Numbered from the stretch's first letter, positions 17,146 through 26,980 are shown. The stretch is DNA of 64,000 nt from Kibdelosporangium sp. MJ126-NF4 (GCF_000826545.1 NZ_CDME01000006.1:31063-95062); one strand, 5' to 3'. The notes: generated by a model not told the origin, from the sequence alone. Translations and numbers: made by a program.

Positions 17146-18138
17146 GTGACTCGCCCGACCATGGAGGACGTCGCCCGGGTGGCCGGTGTGTCCCGCGCGC
17201 TGGTCTCCCTGGTCATGAACGACTCACCGAAGGTCAGCGAGCAACGGCGCAAGGCCGTGCTCGACGCGGCCGAACAGCTGGGCTACTCGCCGCACGTGAT
17301 GGCCCGTTCGCTGGCCAGCCGGACGTCGACCGTGCTCGGTGTCATGGTCTCGGACCTGCACAACGCGTTCTTCGCCGAGGTCGTCGACGGCATCGACGAA
17401 GTGGCGCAGGCAGAGGGCTTCGAGCTGATCATCAACACCGGCGGCCGCAGTCCCGCACGGGAGAAGCGCGCGGTCAACGGCCTGCTGGCGTTCCGCCCGG
17501 CCGGACTCGCGCTGCTCAGCCCGGTTGTGCCGCCCACGACTCTGGCCGAGGCAGCGACTCAGGCACCGACAGTGCTGGTCGCGCGATCGTCACGATTGTC
17601 CACTCTGGACACCGTGAACGACGACGGCGAAACGGGTTCCGGGCTGGCGGTGGACCACCTGGTGTCATTGGGCCACACCGAGATAGCCCATCTGGACGGC
17701 GGCGCGGGCGCACAGGCGCCACAACGCCGTCGCGGCTACATCACGGCGATGGAGCGACATGGCCTGACACCGCGCGTGATCCCGAGCGAGCACACTGATA
17801 TCGCCGGGGCGAAAGCCGTGCGCCAACTGCTCGAACAAGGCTCACTGCCGACGGCGTTGGTGGCGGGAAACGACTTCAACGCGGTCGGCGCGATCTCCGC
17901 ACTGGAAGAGGCCGGGCTGCGTGTCCCACAGGACATGTCGGTCGTCGGCTACGACAACACGTCGCTGGCCGCTCTCCGGCACATCTCACTGACCACGATC
18001 GATCAGCCACGCCACGAGATCGGCAGGCTCGCGGGCGAGGCACTGGTGCAACGTGTCCGTGGCGAGCGCACCGATCCCGTGCGCAAGCTGCTGCACCCCA
18101 CACTCGTCGTTCGTTCGACCACCCGAGCCAGGAGCTGA
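17146..18138 (+). CDS. LacI-family transcriptional regulator of the inositol locus
   Basis: A 330-residue LacI-type repressor. The N-terminal helix-turn-helix reads TMEDVARVAGVSRALVSLVMND and the hinge region EQLGYSPHVMARSLASR follows. A sugar-binding core (VLGVMVSDLHNAFFAEVVDGID) makes up the rest. GTG 17146 is chosen because GGAGG lies 5 bases upstream and the motif order starts here; a longer open frame runs over the operators. It probably represses both arms through the two GAGCGCTC palindromes, with inositol or a catabolite as inducer. The mmsA gene starts one base after its stop. Confidence 0.9.
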   Translation: MTRPTMEDVARVAGVSRALVSLVMNDSPKVSEQRRKAVLDAAEQLGYSPHVMARSLASRTSTVLGVMVSDLHNAFFAEVVDGIDEVAQAEGFELIINTGGRSPAREKRAVNGLLAFRPAGLALLSPVVPPTTLAEAATQAPTVLVARSSRLSTLDTVNDDGETGSGLAVDHLVSLGHTEIAHLDGGAGAQAPQRRRGYITAMERHGLTPRVIPSEHTDIAGAKAVRQLLEQGSLPTALVAGNDFNAVGAISALEEAGLRVPQDMSVVGYDNTSLAALRHISLTTIDQPRHEIGRLAGEALVQRVRGERTDPVRKLLHPTLVVRSTTRARS

Positions 18139-18139
18139 C

Positions 18140-19630
18140 ATGGCAGAGCTTGTCCCGCACTACATCGACGGCGCCAGGACCACCGCGTCCTCCGTCGACA
18201 CCGGTGACGTCTTCGAACCCGCGACCGGTGCCGTGGCGCGCAAGGTCGTGCTGGCCGGTCAGTCCGATGTGGATCTTGCGGTGGCGTCCTCGGTGAAGGC
18301 GGCGCGGGACTGGGCGGAGTCGTCCCTGTCGACCCGCAGCCGGATCATGTTCGCTTTCCGCGAGCTGGTGCACTCCCGTCGTGACGAACTGGCCGCGCTG
18401 ATCACGGCCGAGCACGGGAAGGTGCTTTCGGACGCCGCGGGCGAGGTACAGCGTGGGCTGGAGGTTGTCGAGTTCGCCTGCGGGATTCCGCATCTGCTGA
18501 AGGGTGAGCATTCGGAGCAGGTGTCGCGGGGTGTCGATGCCTACTCGGTGCGCGAGCCTCTGGGTGTCGTTGCCGGGATCACTCCGTTCAACTTTCCCGC
18601 CATGGTCCCGATGTGGATGTTCCCGCTGGCGATCGCGGCCGGGAATGCTTTTGTGCTGAAGCCTTCCGAGCGTGATCCGTCGACGGCTGTGCGTCTTGCC
18701 GAGTTGTTCACCGAGGCCGGGTTGCCTGCTGGTGTGCTGAACGTTCTGCAGGGCGACGCGACTGCGGTGAACGCGCTGCTGGACCACCCCGACGTCGCTG
18801 GTGTTTCTTTCGTTGGGTCGACACCGATTGCCAAGCACGTGTATGCGCGGGGAACCGCCAATGGCAAGCGTGTGCAGGCGTTGGGCGGGGCGAAGAACCA
18901 CATGGTCGTGCTGCCGGACGCGGATGTTGACGTGGCTGCGGACGCTGCGGTGTCGGCTGGCTATGGCAGCGCGGGCGAGCGTTGCATGGCTATTTCGGTT
19001 GTGGTGGCTGTCGGGGATGTCGCGGACCCGCTGGTGGCCGCTATCGCCTCTCGGACAGGCTCTTTGGTGACCGGTCCCGGGACAGACCCCGCCTCCCAGA
19101 TGGGCCCGCTGGTCACCGGCGTGCACCGCGATCGTGTGGCCTCGTATGTAGATGCTGGGGTTTCGGCGGGGGCGTCGCTGGTCGTCGATGGCCGCGGCTT
19201 CGCGCCAGTCGGGCATCCCGATGGATTCTGGTTGGCCCCGACACTGTTCGACAACGTGACCCCGGAAATGTCGATCTATCGAGATGAGATCTTCGGCCCT
19301 GTGTTGTGTGTGGTTCGCGTTCCCACTTTCGATGCGGCTGTGGAACTGGTCAACGCCAACCCGTACGGCAACGGCACCGCCATCTACACAGGTGACGGCT
19401 TGGCTGCCCGCGAGTACCAGAGGCGTGTGCACGTGGGCATGATCGGGATCAACGTGCCGATCCCGGTGCCGATGGCCTACTACTCGTTCGGTGGCTGGAA
19501 GGACTCGCTGTTCGGCGACACGCACGTGCACGGCGCCGAAGGCGTGAAGTTCTACACGCGGGCCAAGGCCGTGACCTCGCGGTGGCCACGGCAGTCAGGC
19601 ATCGACCTCGGCTTCCCCACTCACGGGTGA
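18140..19630 (+). CDS. mmsA: CoA-acylating methylmalonate-/malonate-semialdehyde dehydrogenase
   Basis: A 496-residue aldehyde dehydrogenase that converts malonic semialdehyde to acetyl-CoA (IolA role) and methylmalonic semialdehyde to propionyl-CoA. Catalytic Cys282 lies in GSAGERCMAIS. The position of the general-base Glu of ordinary aldehyde dehydrogenases is replaced (ALGGAKNHMVVLPDAD), as is characteristic of the CoA-dependent family. GVVAGITPFNFPAMVPMWMFP is also diagnostic. It starts one base after the lacI stop, so the two are probably cotranscribed under LacI control, completing the inositol pathway. Its last 10 bases overlap the convergent S12 peptidase gene. Confidence 0.95.
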   Translation: MAELVPHYIDGARTTASSVDTGDVFEPATGAVARKVVLAGQSDVDLAVASSVKAARDWAESSLSTRSRIMFAFRELVHSRRDELAALITAEHGKVLSDAAGEVQRGLEVVEFACGIPHLLKGEHSEQVSRGVDAYSVREPLGVVAGITPFNFPAMVPMWMFPLAIAAGNAFVLKPSERDPSTAVRLAELFTEAGLPAGVLNVLQGDATAVNALLDHPDVAGVSFVGSTPIAKHVYARGTANGKRVQALGGAKNHMVVLPDADVDVAADAAVSAGYGSAGERCMAISVVVAVGDVADPLVAAIASRTGSLVTGPGTDPASQMGPLVTGVHRDRVASYVDAGVSAGASLVVDGRGFAPVGHPDGFWLAPTLFDNVTPEMSIYRDEIFGPVLCVVRVPTFDAAVELVNANPYGNGTAIYTGDGLAAREYQRRVHVGMIGINVPIPVPMAYYSFGGWKDSLFGDTHVHGAEGVKFYTRAKAVTSRWPRQSGIDLGFPTHG

Positions 19631-20757
19631 CACAGTGCCTTGTCCACTGTGGCCAGTACCGCCGCGTGATTGCGCTCGGCGTTGTCCGGGTTCACCGTGC
19701 CTGGTATCGCTGTGACCGCTATCGACGCGCGGCGGCCGTCTTCCGTTACGCCGCCTCGGGTTTCGAAGCCGGGGATGTCGCCGCCGTGGCCCCAGTACAG
19801 TCCGCCGCAGGTCAACGGGGTACTGGTGATGCCGAGACCGTATCGGGCGCCTGGCCAGGACTGCGCCGGGATGGTTTTCCTCATCTCGGCGAGTTCCTTG
19901 GCGGGCACGAGCTTTCCGTTCATCAAAGCGCCGAAGAAGCTGTTCAGGTCCGCTGGCGTCGACACCAGCTGCCCGGCCGCCCAGCCCCATGACGGGTCTA
20001 TCTCCGTGACGTCCATCGTCGAGCCGTTCAGGGCTCGGGCGTATCCGTGCGGGTGCGCGCCGCGGATCGTGCGGTCACCGACGCCCGGCCAGTACGTGTC
20101 CCGCAGGCCGATCCGGTCGATCACGCGGGTCTGCACCTGCTCGGCGATCGGACGCCCGGTCACGCGTTCGACCATCAGGCCCAGCAGCACGTAGCCGGTG
20201 TTGCTGTACTCCCACTTCTCGCCCGGTTTGAAGTTCGCCGGGTGCTCCAGTGCGATGTCCACCAGCCGCCGCGGGTCGAAGTACACGTCCCTGAGCTTCT
20301 CGATGCCGACGGCACCGATGTACTGCGTGTAGTTCGGTATGCCCGAGGTGTGCTGCAGCAGGTGGCGGACCTTGATCGCATTGCCGTCGATGCCCTCGCC
20401 GCGCACCAGCCCCGGCAGGTAGCGGTCGATCGGCGCGTCCAGCTCGACTTTCCCCTCCGCCACCAGCTGCATCACCACCACCGCCACGAACGACTTGGTG
20501 TTGCTGCCCGCGCGCACCCGGCCGTTGCGCGGCGGCGGCAGCGGCCTGCCGATCTGGGCCACCCCCGCGGTGTAGGTCGCGGACCTCCCGTTGCGCTCCA
20601 CCGTGAGCAGGGCGGCCGGGAAGTTCTCCTGCCGCACCAGGCTGTCGAGATCCGGGCGTGCGGTCTGGGTTTCCGGCTGTGCCGTCGCCGGTACCGCCGC
20701 TGCCACCGCGCCAGCCGCCAGTGCCGCCGTCATGACCGCGCTCAACAGGGTCTTCAT
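19621..20757 (-). CDS. Secreted S12-family serine hydrolase (D-Ala-D-Ala carboxypeptidase/beta-lactamase-like)
   Basis: A 378-residue exported protein with a signal peptide (cleavage near PATAQ, residue 27). Active-site motifs of family S12/class C are Ser85-x-x-Lys88 in GSNTKSF, Tyr184-Ser-Asn186 in WEYSNTGYVLLG, and HGG in WGHGGDIPGFE in place of KTG. HGG is usual for DD-carboxypeptidases of the Streptomyces R61 type and for esterase-like members. It probably acts on peptidoglycan stem peptides or small esters; true beta-lactamase activity is uncertain. Monocistronic, and convergent with mmsA (10-base overlap). Confidence 0.88.
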   Translation of the reverse strand: MKTLLSAVMTAALAAGAVAAAVPATAQPETQTARPDLDSLVRQENFPAALLTVERNGRSATYTAGVAQIGRPLPPPRNGRVRAGSNTKSFVAVVVMQLVAEGKVELDAPIDRYLPGLVRGEGIDGNAIKVRHLLQHTSGIPNYTQYIGAVGIEKLRDVYFDPRRLVDIALEHPANFKPGEKWEYSNTGYVLLGLMVERVTGRPIAEQVQTRVIDRIGLRDTYWPGVGDRTIRGAHPHGYARALNGSTMDVTEIDPSWGWAAGQLVSTPADLNSFFGALMNGKLVPAKELAEMRKTIPAQSWPGARYGLGITSTPLTCGGLYWGHGGDIPGFETRGGVTEDGRRASIAVTAIPGTVNPDNAERNHAAVLATVDKALCHP

Positions 20758-20876
20758 CTGCGGGTTCCTCCCTCGAAGGTCGATGGGGAAAGCCTGCCAA
20801 GCTCGGGGCGTCGACGCAGTCGAGCCAGTGCCCGAGTCCTTGGTGGCCCTGGCGCTACCTCTGGCACAATCCGGCC

Positions 20877-21530
20877 ATGCGCGACTGGGAGCAGTTCCTG
20901 CAGTACTCGCCGTGGTTCGCCGATCCCGCCGACGTCACCGTCACCGACGAGACCGCCTGGTCGCGGGGTGGAGTCGAGGGTCTGCCCTGGCTCTCCGCGC
21001 TGCTGAACTCCGCGCGGCTCACCACGTTGTCGATCTCGGGCACGCCGTACGAGTTGCTCGCCTGGGGACCGGCGGAGTCACGGCGCGGCTGGCTGTGTGA
21101 GCCGGTAGCCCAGCCCAAGCCGGAGGTTCACCAGACCCATCGGCTGTTCTGGACTGTGTGCGGTGGGATCGTCGAGCAGTTCGCAGGACCGCGCAGTTGG
21201 CTGCTGAACCAGGATGACGTCCTCACTGCCACCGCCGCCGAACAGGAGATCGTCGCCAACTCACTGCGTGACTACGGCTGGCTCTGGAAGGACGAAGGGC
21301 TGGATGTGCCCATCGATCCCGCCGACTACTACGCCGTCGCGATCGAGGCCAACGGCAATGTGACCATGGTCCACAGGCGCAGCGGCGAGCTCCTGCTGTT
21401 CGCACCGGACCACTCCTTCGACAAGATCACGCCCTATCCCGGGTGCCCGAAGAACTCCCTGTACACCTTTGACGAACTGCCTGACCTCGCGTCGTGGATC
21501 GAGGCGTGCGCCGAGGCTTGGAGTGACTAG
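20877..21530 (+). CDS. Hypothetical soluble protein, possibly SMI1/KNR4-like
   Basis: A 217-residue protein without signal peptide or membrane segment. The C-terminal part (YYAVAIEANGNVTMVHRRSGELLLFAPDHSFD, then DLASWIEACAEAW) has the pattern of SUKH/SMI1-KNR4-like folds, in which a small beta-rich domain displays a food-or-gift style immunity surface. I cannot confirm this. No toxin or other polymorphic-toxin component is adjacent. Its last 4 bases overlap the convergent vgb-like gene. Confidence 0.65.
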   Translation: MRDWEQFLQYSPWFADPADVTVTDETAWSRGGVEGLPWLSALLNSARLTTLSISGTPYELLAWGPAESRRGWLCEPVAQPKPEVHQTHRLFWTVCGGIVEQFAGPRSWLLNQDDVLTATAAEQEIVANSLRDYGWLWKDEGLDVPIDPADYYAVAIEANGNVTMVHRRSGELLLFAPDHSFDKITPYPGCPKNSLYTFDELPDLASWIEACAEAWSD

Positions 21531-22399
21531 TTCGGTGTGATCCGGGCCAGCTTTCCGTTCTCCAGTGCGGCCCACACCGCGCCGTCCGGTGCGATGGCTA
21601 TTCCGTGCGGCTCCGAGTTCGGGGTGGGCAGGTCGTACTCGTCGATCTTGCCCGCCAACGTGATGCAGCCGATCTTGTTGGCGCCCCACTCGGTGAACCA
21701 CAATGTGCCGTCTTCCGCTGCGACGATCGCGTGCGGGCGGCTTTCCTTGTTCGGCAACGGGAACTCGTCCACGTGGCCGTCGATCGCGATTCGGCCGACC
21801 TGGCCTGCTCCTATTTCCACGAACCAGAGGCCGCCGTCACCGCCGTCGGTGATCCCGACCGGCGCCGCCGCCTGCGTCGGCAGCGGGTGGACCGTCACGT
21901 CGCCGCCGATGTCGATTCGGCCGATCGCGTTGGCCTGGTTGAGGGAGAACCACAGGCCGTTGTCCGGCCCGGCCGTGATGTGCCCGGGGAAGGCGCCCGC
22001 CACCGGCAGGGGGAACTCCGTGATCGCGCCGTCCGGGGTGATTCGTCCGATCTTGTCGAGGTTGATCACCGTGAACCACAACGCGCCGTCCGGACCGGCC
22101 GCGATTCCGTACGGCTCCGCCTCCGGCGTCGGCAGTTCGAACTCGCTCAACTCGCCGTCGACCGTGATCCGACCGATCCTGTTGCCCTTGTACTCGGTGA
22201 ACCACAGGGCGCCGTCCGGACCGGGCACGATCACCGTCGGCTGACTGTCCGGCCGGACGTCGAACTCGCGGAGCCCACCAGCGTGAAAGCGGCCGATCTT
22301 CGCCGCTTTCACCTGGGTGAACCACATCGCGCCGTCAGGACCGGCCGTGATCCCGTACGGACCCGAATCCCGGTCGTTGAGGTCGAACTCCTCGATCAT
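21527..22399 (-). CDS. vgb: Virginiamycin B lyase-like seven-bladed propeller (Vgb family)
   Basis: A 290-residue beta-propeller made of repeated ~40-residue blades, each with PxGIxxGPDGxLWFT and NxIGRI motifs. Vgb enzymes linearise streptogramin B antibiotics by a C-O lyase reaction. Two His residues sit 42 apart (H223 in RPHAIV and H265 in EPHGIA), and Glu263 is two residues before the second. This matches the catalytic His228/Glu268/His270 spacing of staphylococcal Vgb. ATG 22399 has AAGG 8 bases upstream. Its first 65 bases overlap the end of the aminopeptidase gene. Close relatives without drug-lyase activity exist, so resistance is inferred. Confidence 0.85.
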   Translation of the reverse strand: MIEEFDLNDRDSGPYGITAGPDGAMWFTQVKAAKIGRFHAGGLREFDVRPDSQPTVIVPGPDGALWFTEYKGNRIGRITVDGELSEFELPTPEAEPYGIAAGPDGALWFTVINLDKIGRITPDGAITEFPLPVAGAFPGHITAGPDNGLWFSLNQANAIGRIDIGGDVTVHPLPTQAAAPVGITDGGDGGLWFVEIGAGQVGRIAIDGHVDEFPLPNKESRPHAIVAAEDGTLWFTEWGANKIGCITLAGKIDEYDLPTPNSEPHGIAIAPDGAVWAALENGKLARITPN

Positions 22400-23867
22400 G
22401 GTCCGACCTTACTTGCCCGGTCTCGGGCACGCCCGCGCAACGGGCTGGTGGCGCTGCCAGCGTGGCCAGGTAGCCGTCGATGGCTTTGCCGACGCACTCG
22501 CCGTGGTGGTAGACGCCGTGGCCCCAGCCTTCGTAGGTCAGCAGCAGAGTGCTGTCCTTGGCCTGGCGGTGTGCGTTGGCGGCCCACAGGTAGGACGTCG
22601 CCGGATCGTACAACGCGTTCGCCATGAGGATCTTGGGCGCGTTCGTGATCGTCAACGGGTGCTGCGGGTTGTTGATCTTCTCCGGCGACCCGACGCACCC
22701 GGTGATCGACTCGTGTCCGATCACACCGCCACGCATGTGCGGTGCCACCGCGTTCTCGATGGCTACCAGCGACTTGTACTCCGCGAACGTGCGCACTGGC
22801 AGGCTGTAGTCGGCGCAGAACACCGCCTGCCAGGGCAGTTTGATTTCCTCCTGCTCGCGGAAGGCCATCCGGCGCGTGGGCTTGCCCGTGTCCAACTGGG
22901 ACAGCCATTCGGCGAACTCGCCGAAGTACGGGCCGTAGAACGCGCCGCTCGCCAGGGAGATGATGTCCCTGGCAGTGATCGGTGAGCCTTCCTCGCGGAC
23001 CTCACCCCGGTCGGCCTTCGCCAGCAGGTCGTCCCAGAACCTGGTGACATCCCTGCCGTGCAGGGCACAGGAAGCCGTGCGCTCGCACCACTTCGCCCAC
23101 TCGGTGAACGAACTCTCCGCGGTCTGTGCCGAGGTGGCGGCGAAGGCGCGGGTGCCGATGCTGTGGTCCATGTTGCTGTCGATGACCATGGACCGGATCT
23201 TGTCGCCGTAACGCTCGGCGTACTGCTGGCCCATCAACGTGCCGTACGAGAGGCCGTAGTAGTTGATTTTCCTCTCGCCCAGCGCCCGCCGGATCGCGTC
23301 CATGTCCTGGGCGGTCGCACCCGTGTCGGCGTGGTCGGCGATCGGACCGCTGCGTTTGCGGCAGTCCTCCCGCATGTCACGGTTGTACTTGACCAATGTG
23401 TCGAACTCGGCCTGGGTGGCCGGGTACTGCGACGGCCGCTTCGACCAATCGTCGAACGAGCACCGCACAGGCTGGCTCGACGCCACACCACGCGGATCCC
23501 AGCCGATGATGTCGAAGCGGGACTGCACGTCCGCACTGAAGTAGTTGTTCAGGCGGACGACGAAGTCCACACCGGAACTGCCCGGCCCGCCCGGGTTGAC
23601 CAGCAGGACGCCCACTCGCTTCGCCGGGTCGGTGGCTTTGCGGCGTGCCACGGCGAGATCGAACTTCGGTCCCGCCGGAGCGGCGTGGTCGATGGGCAGG
23701 CGCAGGGTGCCGCATTCCGCCGTCGCGTCGCTCGCGCAGGGCTTCCAGTCGATGCTCCCGGCGCTCACCGCCGGATCGGCGTGCACGACCGGAGCGCCGA
23801 GCACCACCGCCGCACTGACGAGCGCGACCCCGAACGCTCGCATGATCGTGGACAAAAGTGTCTCCAC
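22335..23867 (-). CDS. Secreted tripeptidyl aminopeptidase-like alpha/beta hydrolase (S33, SlpD/E/TAP type)
   Basis: A 510-residue exported serine peptidase that would release N-terminal tripeptides. A signal peptide is followed by NPGGPGSSG (oxyanion region), the nucleophile Ser207 in YGLSYGT, the Asp in NALYDPATSY and the His in GWGHGVY, the usual order for the TAP/SlpD group. GTG 23867 is the longest start; ATG 23843 would give a shorter but still good signal peptide. The final ~25 residues (from VRSDHDRG) extend beyond the usual family end and are encoded over the start of vgb in another frame, suggesting read-through of an older stop. Confidence 0.88.
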   Translation of the reverse strand: METLLSTIMRAFGVALVSAAVVLGAPVVHADPAVSAGSIDWKPCASDATAECGTLRLPIDHAAPAGPKFDLAVARRKATDPAKRVGVLLVNPGGPGSSGVDFVVRLNNYFSADVQSRFDIIGWDPRGVASSQPVRCSFDDWSKRPSQYPATQAEFDTLVKYNRDMREDCRKRSGPIADHADTGATAQDMDAIRRALGERKINYYGLSYGTLMGQQYAERYGDKIRSMVIDSNMDHSIGTRAFAATSAQTAESSFTEWAKWCERTASCALHGRDVTRFWDDLLAKADRGEVREEGSPITARDIISLASGAFYGPYFGEFAEWLSQLDTGKPTRRMAFREQEEIKLPWQAVFCADYSLPVRTFAEYKSLVAIENAVAPHMRGGVIGHESITGCVGSPEKINNPQHPLTITNAPKILMANALYDPATSYLWAANAHRQAKDSTLLLTYEGWGHGVYHHGECVGKAIDGYLATLAAPPARCAGVPETGQVRSDHDRGVRPQRPGFGSVRDHGRS

Positions 23868-23875
23868 TCAGTCGA

Positions 23876-23910
23876 AAGGGCGGGACACCGGTCGTGGTGC
23901 CCCGCCCCTT
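23876..23910 (-). terminator. Terminator of the tct operon
   Basis: G+C-rich hairpin (AAGGGCGGGACACC paired with GGTGCCCCGCCCCTT, one bulge) placed 43 bases after the tctA stop on the minus strand and just before the aminopeptidase start. Confidence 0.65.
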
Positions 23911-23952
23911 GGACGTTTTCGCGGAGTCGATCTGTTGCGCCGTTACGGTCGG

Positions 23953-25467
23953 TCAGACACCGGCCTTCTCGCGGTCCTGAGTGGACGGACGGCGGACCAG
24001 CCTGCGGACCAGCGGCCACGCCAACAGCAGCACGATCGCGATGTAGATGACCACCGTCATCGGCGTGTTCACCAGGCCGCCGACGTCGCCGTCGCTGATC
24101 TGCAGGGCCCGGCGCAGTTGTTGCTCCGCCGACGGGCCGAGGATCACACCGATCACCGCGGGAAGCACCGGCAGTCCGTAGCGGCGCATCGCCAGGCCGA
24201 TCAGGCCGATCACGAACAGCACGATCAGGTCGACCACGTCACCGCTGACCGCGTACGCGCCCACGCTGGCGAAGAACAGAATTCCCGCGTACAGGTACGG
24301 CCTCGGAATGCGCAGCAGCTTCGCCCACACCGGCGCCAGCGGCAGGTTCAGCACCAGCAGCAGCACCAGCGCGATGAACAGGCTCGCGATCAGCGCCCAC
24401 ACCAAGCCGGACTCCCGTTCGAACAGCAGCGGCCCCGGCTGGATGCCGTACTGCTGGAACGCCGCCAGCATCACCGCGGCCGTCGCCGTGGTCGGCAGGC
24501 CCAGCGTCAGCATCGAGGTCAGCGTTCCGGACGCCGACGCGGACGCCGTCGCCTCCGGACCGGCCACGCCCTCGATCGCGCCCTTGCCCCATTCGTCCTT
24601 GTTCTTGGAGAGCCTGCGTTCGGTCACATAGGACAGGAAGGTCGGAATCTCCGCGCCACCGGCCGGAATAGCACCGAACGGGAATCCGATGAACGGGCCA
24701 CGCAGCCACGGCTTCCACGAGCGTTTGACGTCTTCGCGGCCCAGCCACGGGCGGCCGACCGGGATCGGCTCGGCCTGGATGCGCCGCAGGTGCGCGGCCA
24801 CCCACAGGGACTCGCCGACCGCGAACAGCGCGACCGCGACCACGACGATGTCGATCCCGTCGGACAGGTGCAGCGATCCGAAGGTCAGCCGCTGCTGGCC
24901 GGTCATCTCGTCCAGGCCGATCAGGCCGATCGCCAGGCCGATCAGCAGCGAGGCGAACCCTCGGATCCGTGACTTGCCGAGCACCGACGTGACCGAGATG
25001 AACGCCAGCAACATGATCGCGAAGAAGTCCTGCGCGCCGATGCCGACCGCCAGCTTGGCGACCGTCGGCGCGAGCAGCACCAGCAGCAGGGTACCGATAA
25101 TGCCGCCGACGAAGTGCCCGATCGCCGCTGTGGCAAGGGCCTGCGAGCCCCGGCCGCGTTTGGCCATGGGATTGCCCTCCATGGCCGTGACCACCGACGC
25201 GGTCTCACCGGGCGTGTTCAACAGGATCGACGTGGTCGAACCACCGAACATGCTGCCGTAGTAGATACCGGCGAACATGATGAACGCGCCCGTCGGGTCG
25301 AGCCCGTACGTGATCGGCAGCAGCAACGCCACGGCCATCGCCGCGCCGATGCCGGGCAGGACGCCGATCGTCGTGCCGAGTAGCACGCCGATCACCGCGT
25401 ACATCAGGTTGACCGGGGTTAACGCGGTACCGAAACCGTCCATCAGAGAGGCGAAGGAACCCATCAC
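23953..25467 (-). CDS. tctA: Tripartite tricarboxylate transporter, large membrane subunit
   Basis: A 504-residue membrane protein with about eleven or twelve hydrophobic segments. TctA-family signatures are [54 protein letters not shown] in the N-terminal half and [14 protein letters not shown] in the second half, the two ends of the internal duplication. It forms the transport channel of the TTT system with TctB and uses the periplasmic-type receptor TctC. The start overlaps the tctB stop (ATGA). The transported acid cannot be read from sequence; citrate and other di- or tricarboxylates are typical. Confidence 0.93.
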   Translation of the reverse strand: MMGSFASLMDGFGTALTPVNLMYAVIGVLLGTTIGVLPGIGAAMAVALLLPITYGLDPTGAFIMFAGIYYGSMFGGSTTSILLNTPGETASVVTAMEGNPMAKRGRGSQALATAAIGHFVGGIIGTLLLVLLAPTVAKLAVGIGAQDFFAIMLLAFISVTSVLGKSRIRGFASLLIGLAIGLIGLDEMTGQQRLTFGSLHLSDGIDIVVVAVALFAVGESLWVAAHLRRIQAEPIPVGRPWLGREDVKRSWKPWLRGPFIGFPFGAIPAGGAEIPTFLSYVTERRLSKNKDEWGKGAIEGVAGPEATASASASGTLTSMLTLGLPTTATAAVMLAAFQQYGIQPGPLLFERESGLVWALIASLFIALVLLLVLNLPLAPVWAKLLRIPRPYLYAGILFFASVGAYAVSGDVVDLIVLFVIGLIGLAMRRYGLPVLPAVIGVILGPSAEQQLRRALQISDGDVGGLVNTPMTVVIYIAIVLLLAWPLVRRLVRRPSTQDREKAGV

Positions 25468-25997
25468 AGCACTCCCATCAGCGGCCCGCCCGGCAGCGAA
25501 ACCCCGAGCAGGTCGTTGAACACAAAGTAGGTGACGAGCGAGAGCCCGGCCGCGACGAGCGGGTCACGCACGAAGTTACGACTCCCCAAGGCATACGCCG
25601 CACCCCAGAACAGCACGGCGCCGGAGACCGGGAACCCCACCAGTCCGATCAGCACCACGTTCGCCAGGAAAGCCGCGGCCAGCAACAACACTGTCCGCCA
25701 GTCGCCGGGCGCGTCGAGGTCGACGTCCTCGCCGCCTTCGGCCTCACCCCTGCCACCCCGCAGCACGTCCCTGGCCAGCAACGCGGCCACCAGGATCAAC
25801 GCGCCACCCACCACGATCGGCGCCACGTCGGGGCCGATGCCCCGCTGGGCCGGGATCGCGGGCATGCTGATCGCGTCGACGAGCACCAGCACGCCGAGCA
25901 CGGCCAGCACCACACTGACACCCAGCTCGGAGTACTCCCGGTACCAGGGCTGGCGCTCTGCTGTCGACACTTCTGGGGAAGATTCCCGCGCGCTCAT
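25464..25997 (-). CDS. tctB: Tripartite tricarboxylate transporter, small membrane subunit
   Basis: A 177-residue protein with four predicted membrane segments ([57 protein letters not shown], and a C-terminal pair) and the [14 protein letters not shown] motif common in TctB. A charged Glu/Asp-rich cytoplasmic loop lies in the middle. Overlaps of four bases with both tctC and tctA indicate coupled translation. Confidence 0.9.
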   Translation of the reverse strand: MSARESSPEVSTAERQPWYREYSELGVSVVLAVLGVLVLVDAISMPAIPAQRGIGPDVAPIVVGGALILVAALLARDVLRGGRGEAEGGEDVDLDAPGDWRTVLLLAAAFLANVVLIGLVGFPVSGAVLFWGAAYALGSRNFVRDPLVAAGLSLVTYFVFNDLLGVSLPGGPLMGVL

Positions 25998-26980
25998 ACC
26001 AGCCCCAGCTCCTTCAGCGTCGTCGCGACCCGGTCGTTCTCGGCCGCGAGGAACCGGCCGAACTCGTCACCGGGTTGGAACGCCGAGGTCCAGCCGTTGC
26101 GCTTGAGCGCTTCCTGCCACTGCGGGGACGCGGCCAGCTTCGTGAACAGATTGACCAGCCTGGTGCGCTCGTTCGCGCTGATCCCGGGCGGCGCGACGAT
26201 GCCGCGCCAGTTGGTGAACTGGACGTCCACCCCCGATTCCATCAGCGTCGGCGCGGTCACCCCGGCCAGCCGGTCCTTGCTGGTCACGGCGAGGACCCGG
26301 AGGTCACCGGACTGGATCTGGTCGCGGTACTCGCCGATACCGGACACCCCGAAGGCGATCTTGCCGCCGAGCACCGACGCCAGCAGCTCACCGCCGCCGT
26401 CGAAGGGCACGTAGTTCACCTGCCGCGGGTCCATGCCCGCTGCCTTGGCCATCAGCATCGGCGCCAGGTGGTCCGGGCCGCCCGCGCGGGACCCGCCGCC
26501 GACGGGCACCCCGCCGGGATTGGCCTTCCACGCCGCCAGCAGCTGGCCGATGTCCTGGTAGGGCGAGTCCTTGCTGACCACGACGATGTCGGGTTCCTCG
26601 ATCAGCTTGGCGATCGGCGTGGTGTCCGCGAGGGACGACGGCGACTTGTTCGTGTACACCGCGCCGACCACACCGAGGCCCATGGACATCACGAGTTTGC
26701 CGTTGCCGCGTTCGTTCACGATCCGGCCGAGACCGACCGTGCCACCCGCGCCGGGCAGGTTGAACACCTCGATCCGGCGGGCCAGGTCGGCTTCCTCGAT
26801 CGCTTTGGCCGCGTGCCGCGCGGTGATGTCGTACCCGCCACCCGGTGCGTTCGGCACCAGCACGCGCAGGCCACGGACCTGATCGCCCCCGTCGTCATCG
26901 CTGCCGGAACTCAGCAGCGGGGGAACCAGCAGCACGGCGGCGATCGCACCGAGCACTGCAAGCCCTGTCTTCGCTCGCAC
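25994..26980 (-). CDS. tctC: Tripartite tricarboxylate transporter substrate-binding protein (Bug/TctC family)
   Basis: A 328-residue extracytoplasmic receptor. An N-terminal hydrophobic segment serves as signal or anchor without a clear lipobox. LRVLVPNAPGGGYDITARHAAKAIEE and VFNLPGAGGTVGLGRIVNE are the Bug/TctC substrate-loop signatures. GTG 26980 has AGGTG about 7 bases upstream; GTG 26995 is an alternative that lacks room for a ribosome site. It is the first gene of tctCBA, divergent from the two-component system, which presumably induces it in response to the transported acid. Confidence 0.9.
   Translation of the reverse strand: MRAKTGLAVLGAIAAVLLVPPLLSSGSDDDGGDQVRGLRVLVPNAPGGGYDITARHAAKAIEEADLARRIEVFNLPGAGGTVGLGRIVNERGNGKLVMSMGLGVVGAVYTNKSPSSLADTTPIAKLIEEPDIVVVSKDSPYQDIGQLLAAWKANPGGVPVGGGSRAGGPDHLAPMLMAKAAGMDPRQVNYVPFDGGGELLASVLGGKIAFGVSGIGEYRDQIQSGDLRVLAVTSKDRLAGVTAPTLMESGVDVQFTNWRGIVAPPGISANERTRLVNLFTKLAASPQWQEALKRNGWTSAFQPGDEFGRFLAAENDRVATTLKELGLV

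Noticed and set aside
24974..25000. Possible additional small genes inside tctA region on the plus strand
   Set aside because: All are antisense shadows of tctA, which has full family motifs.
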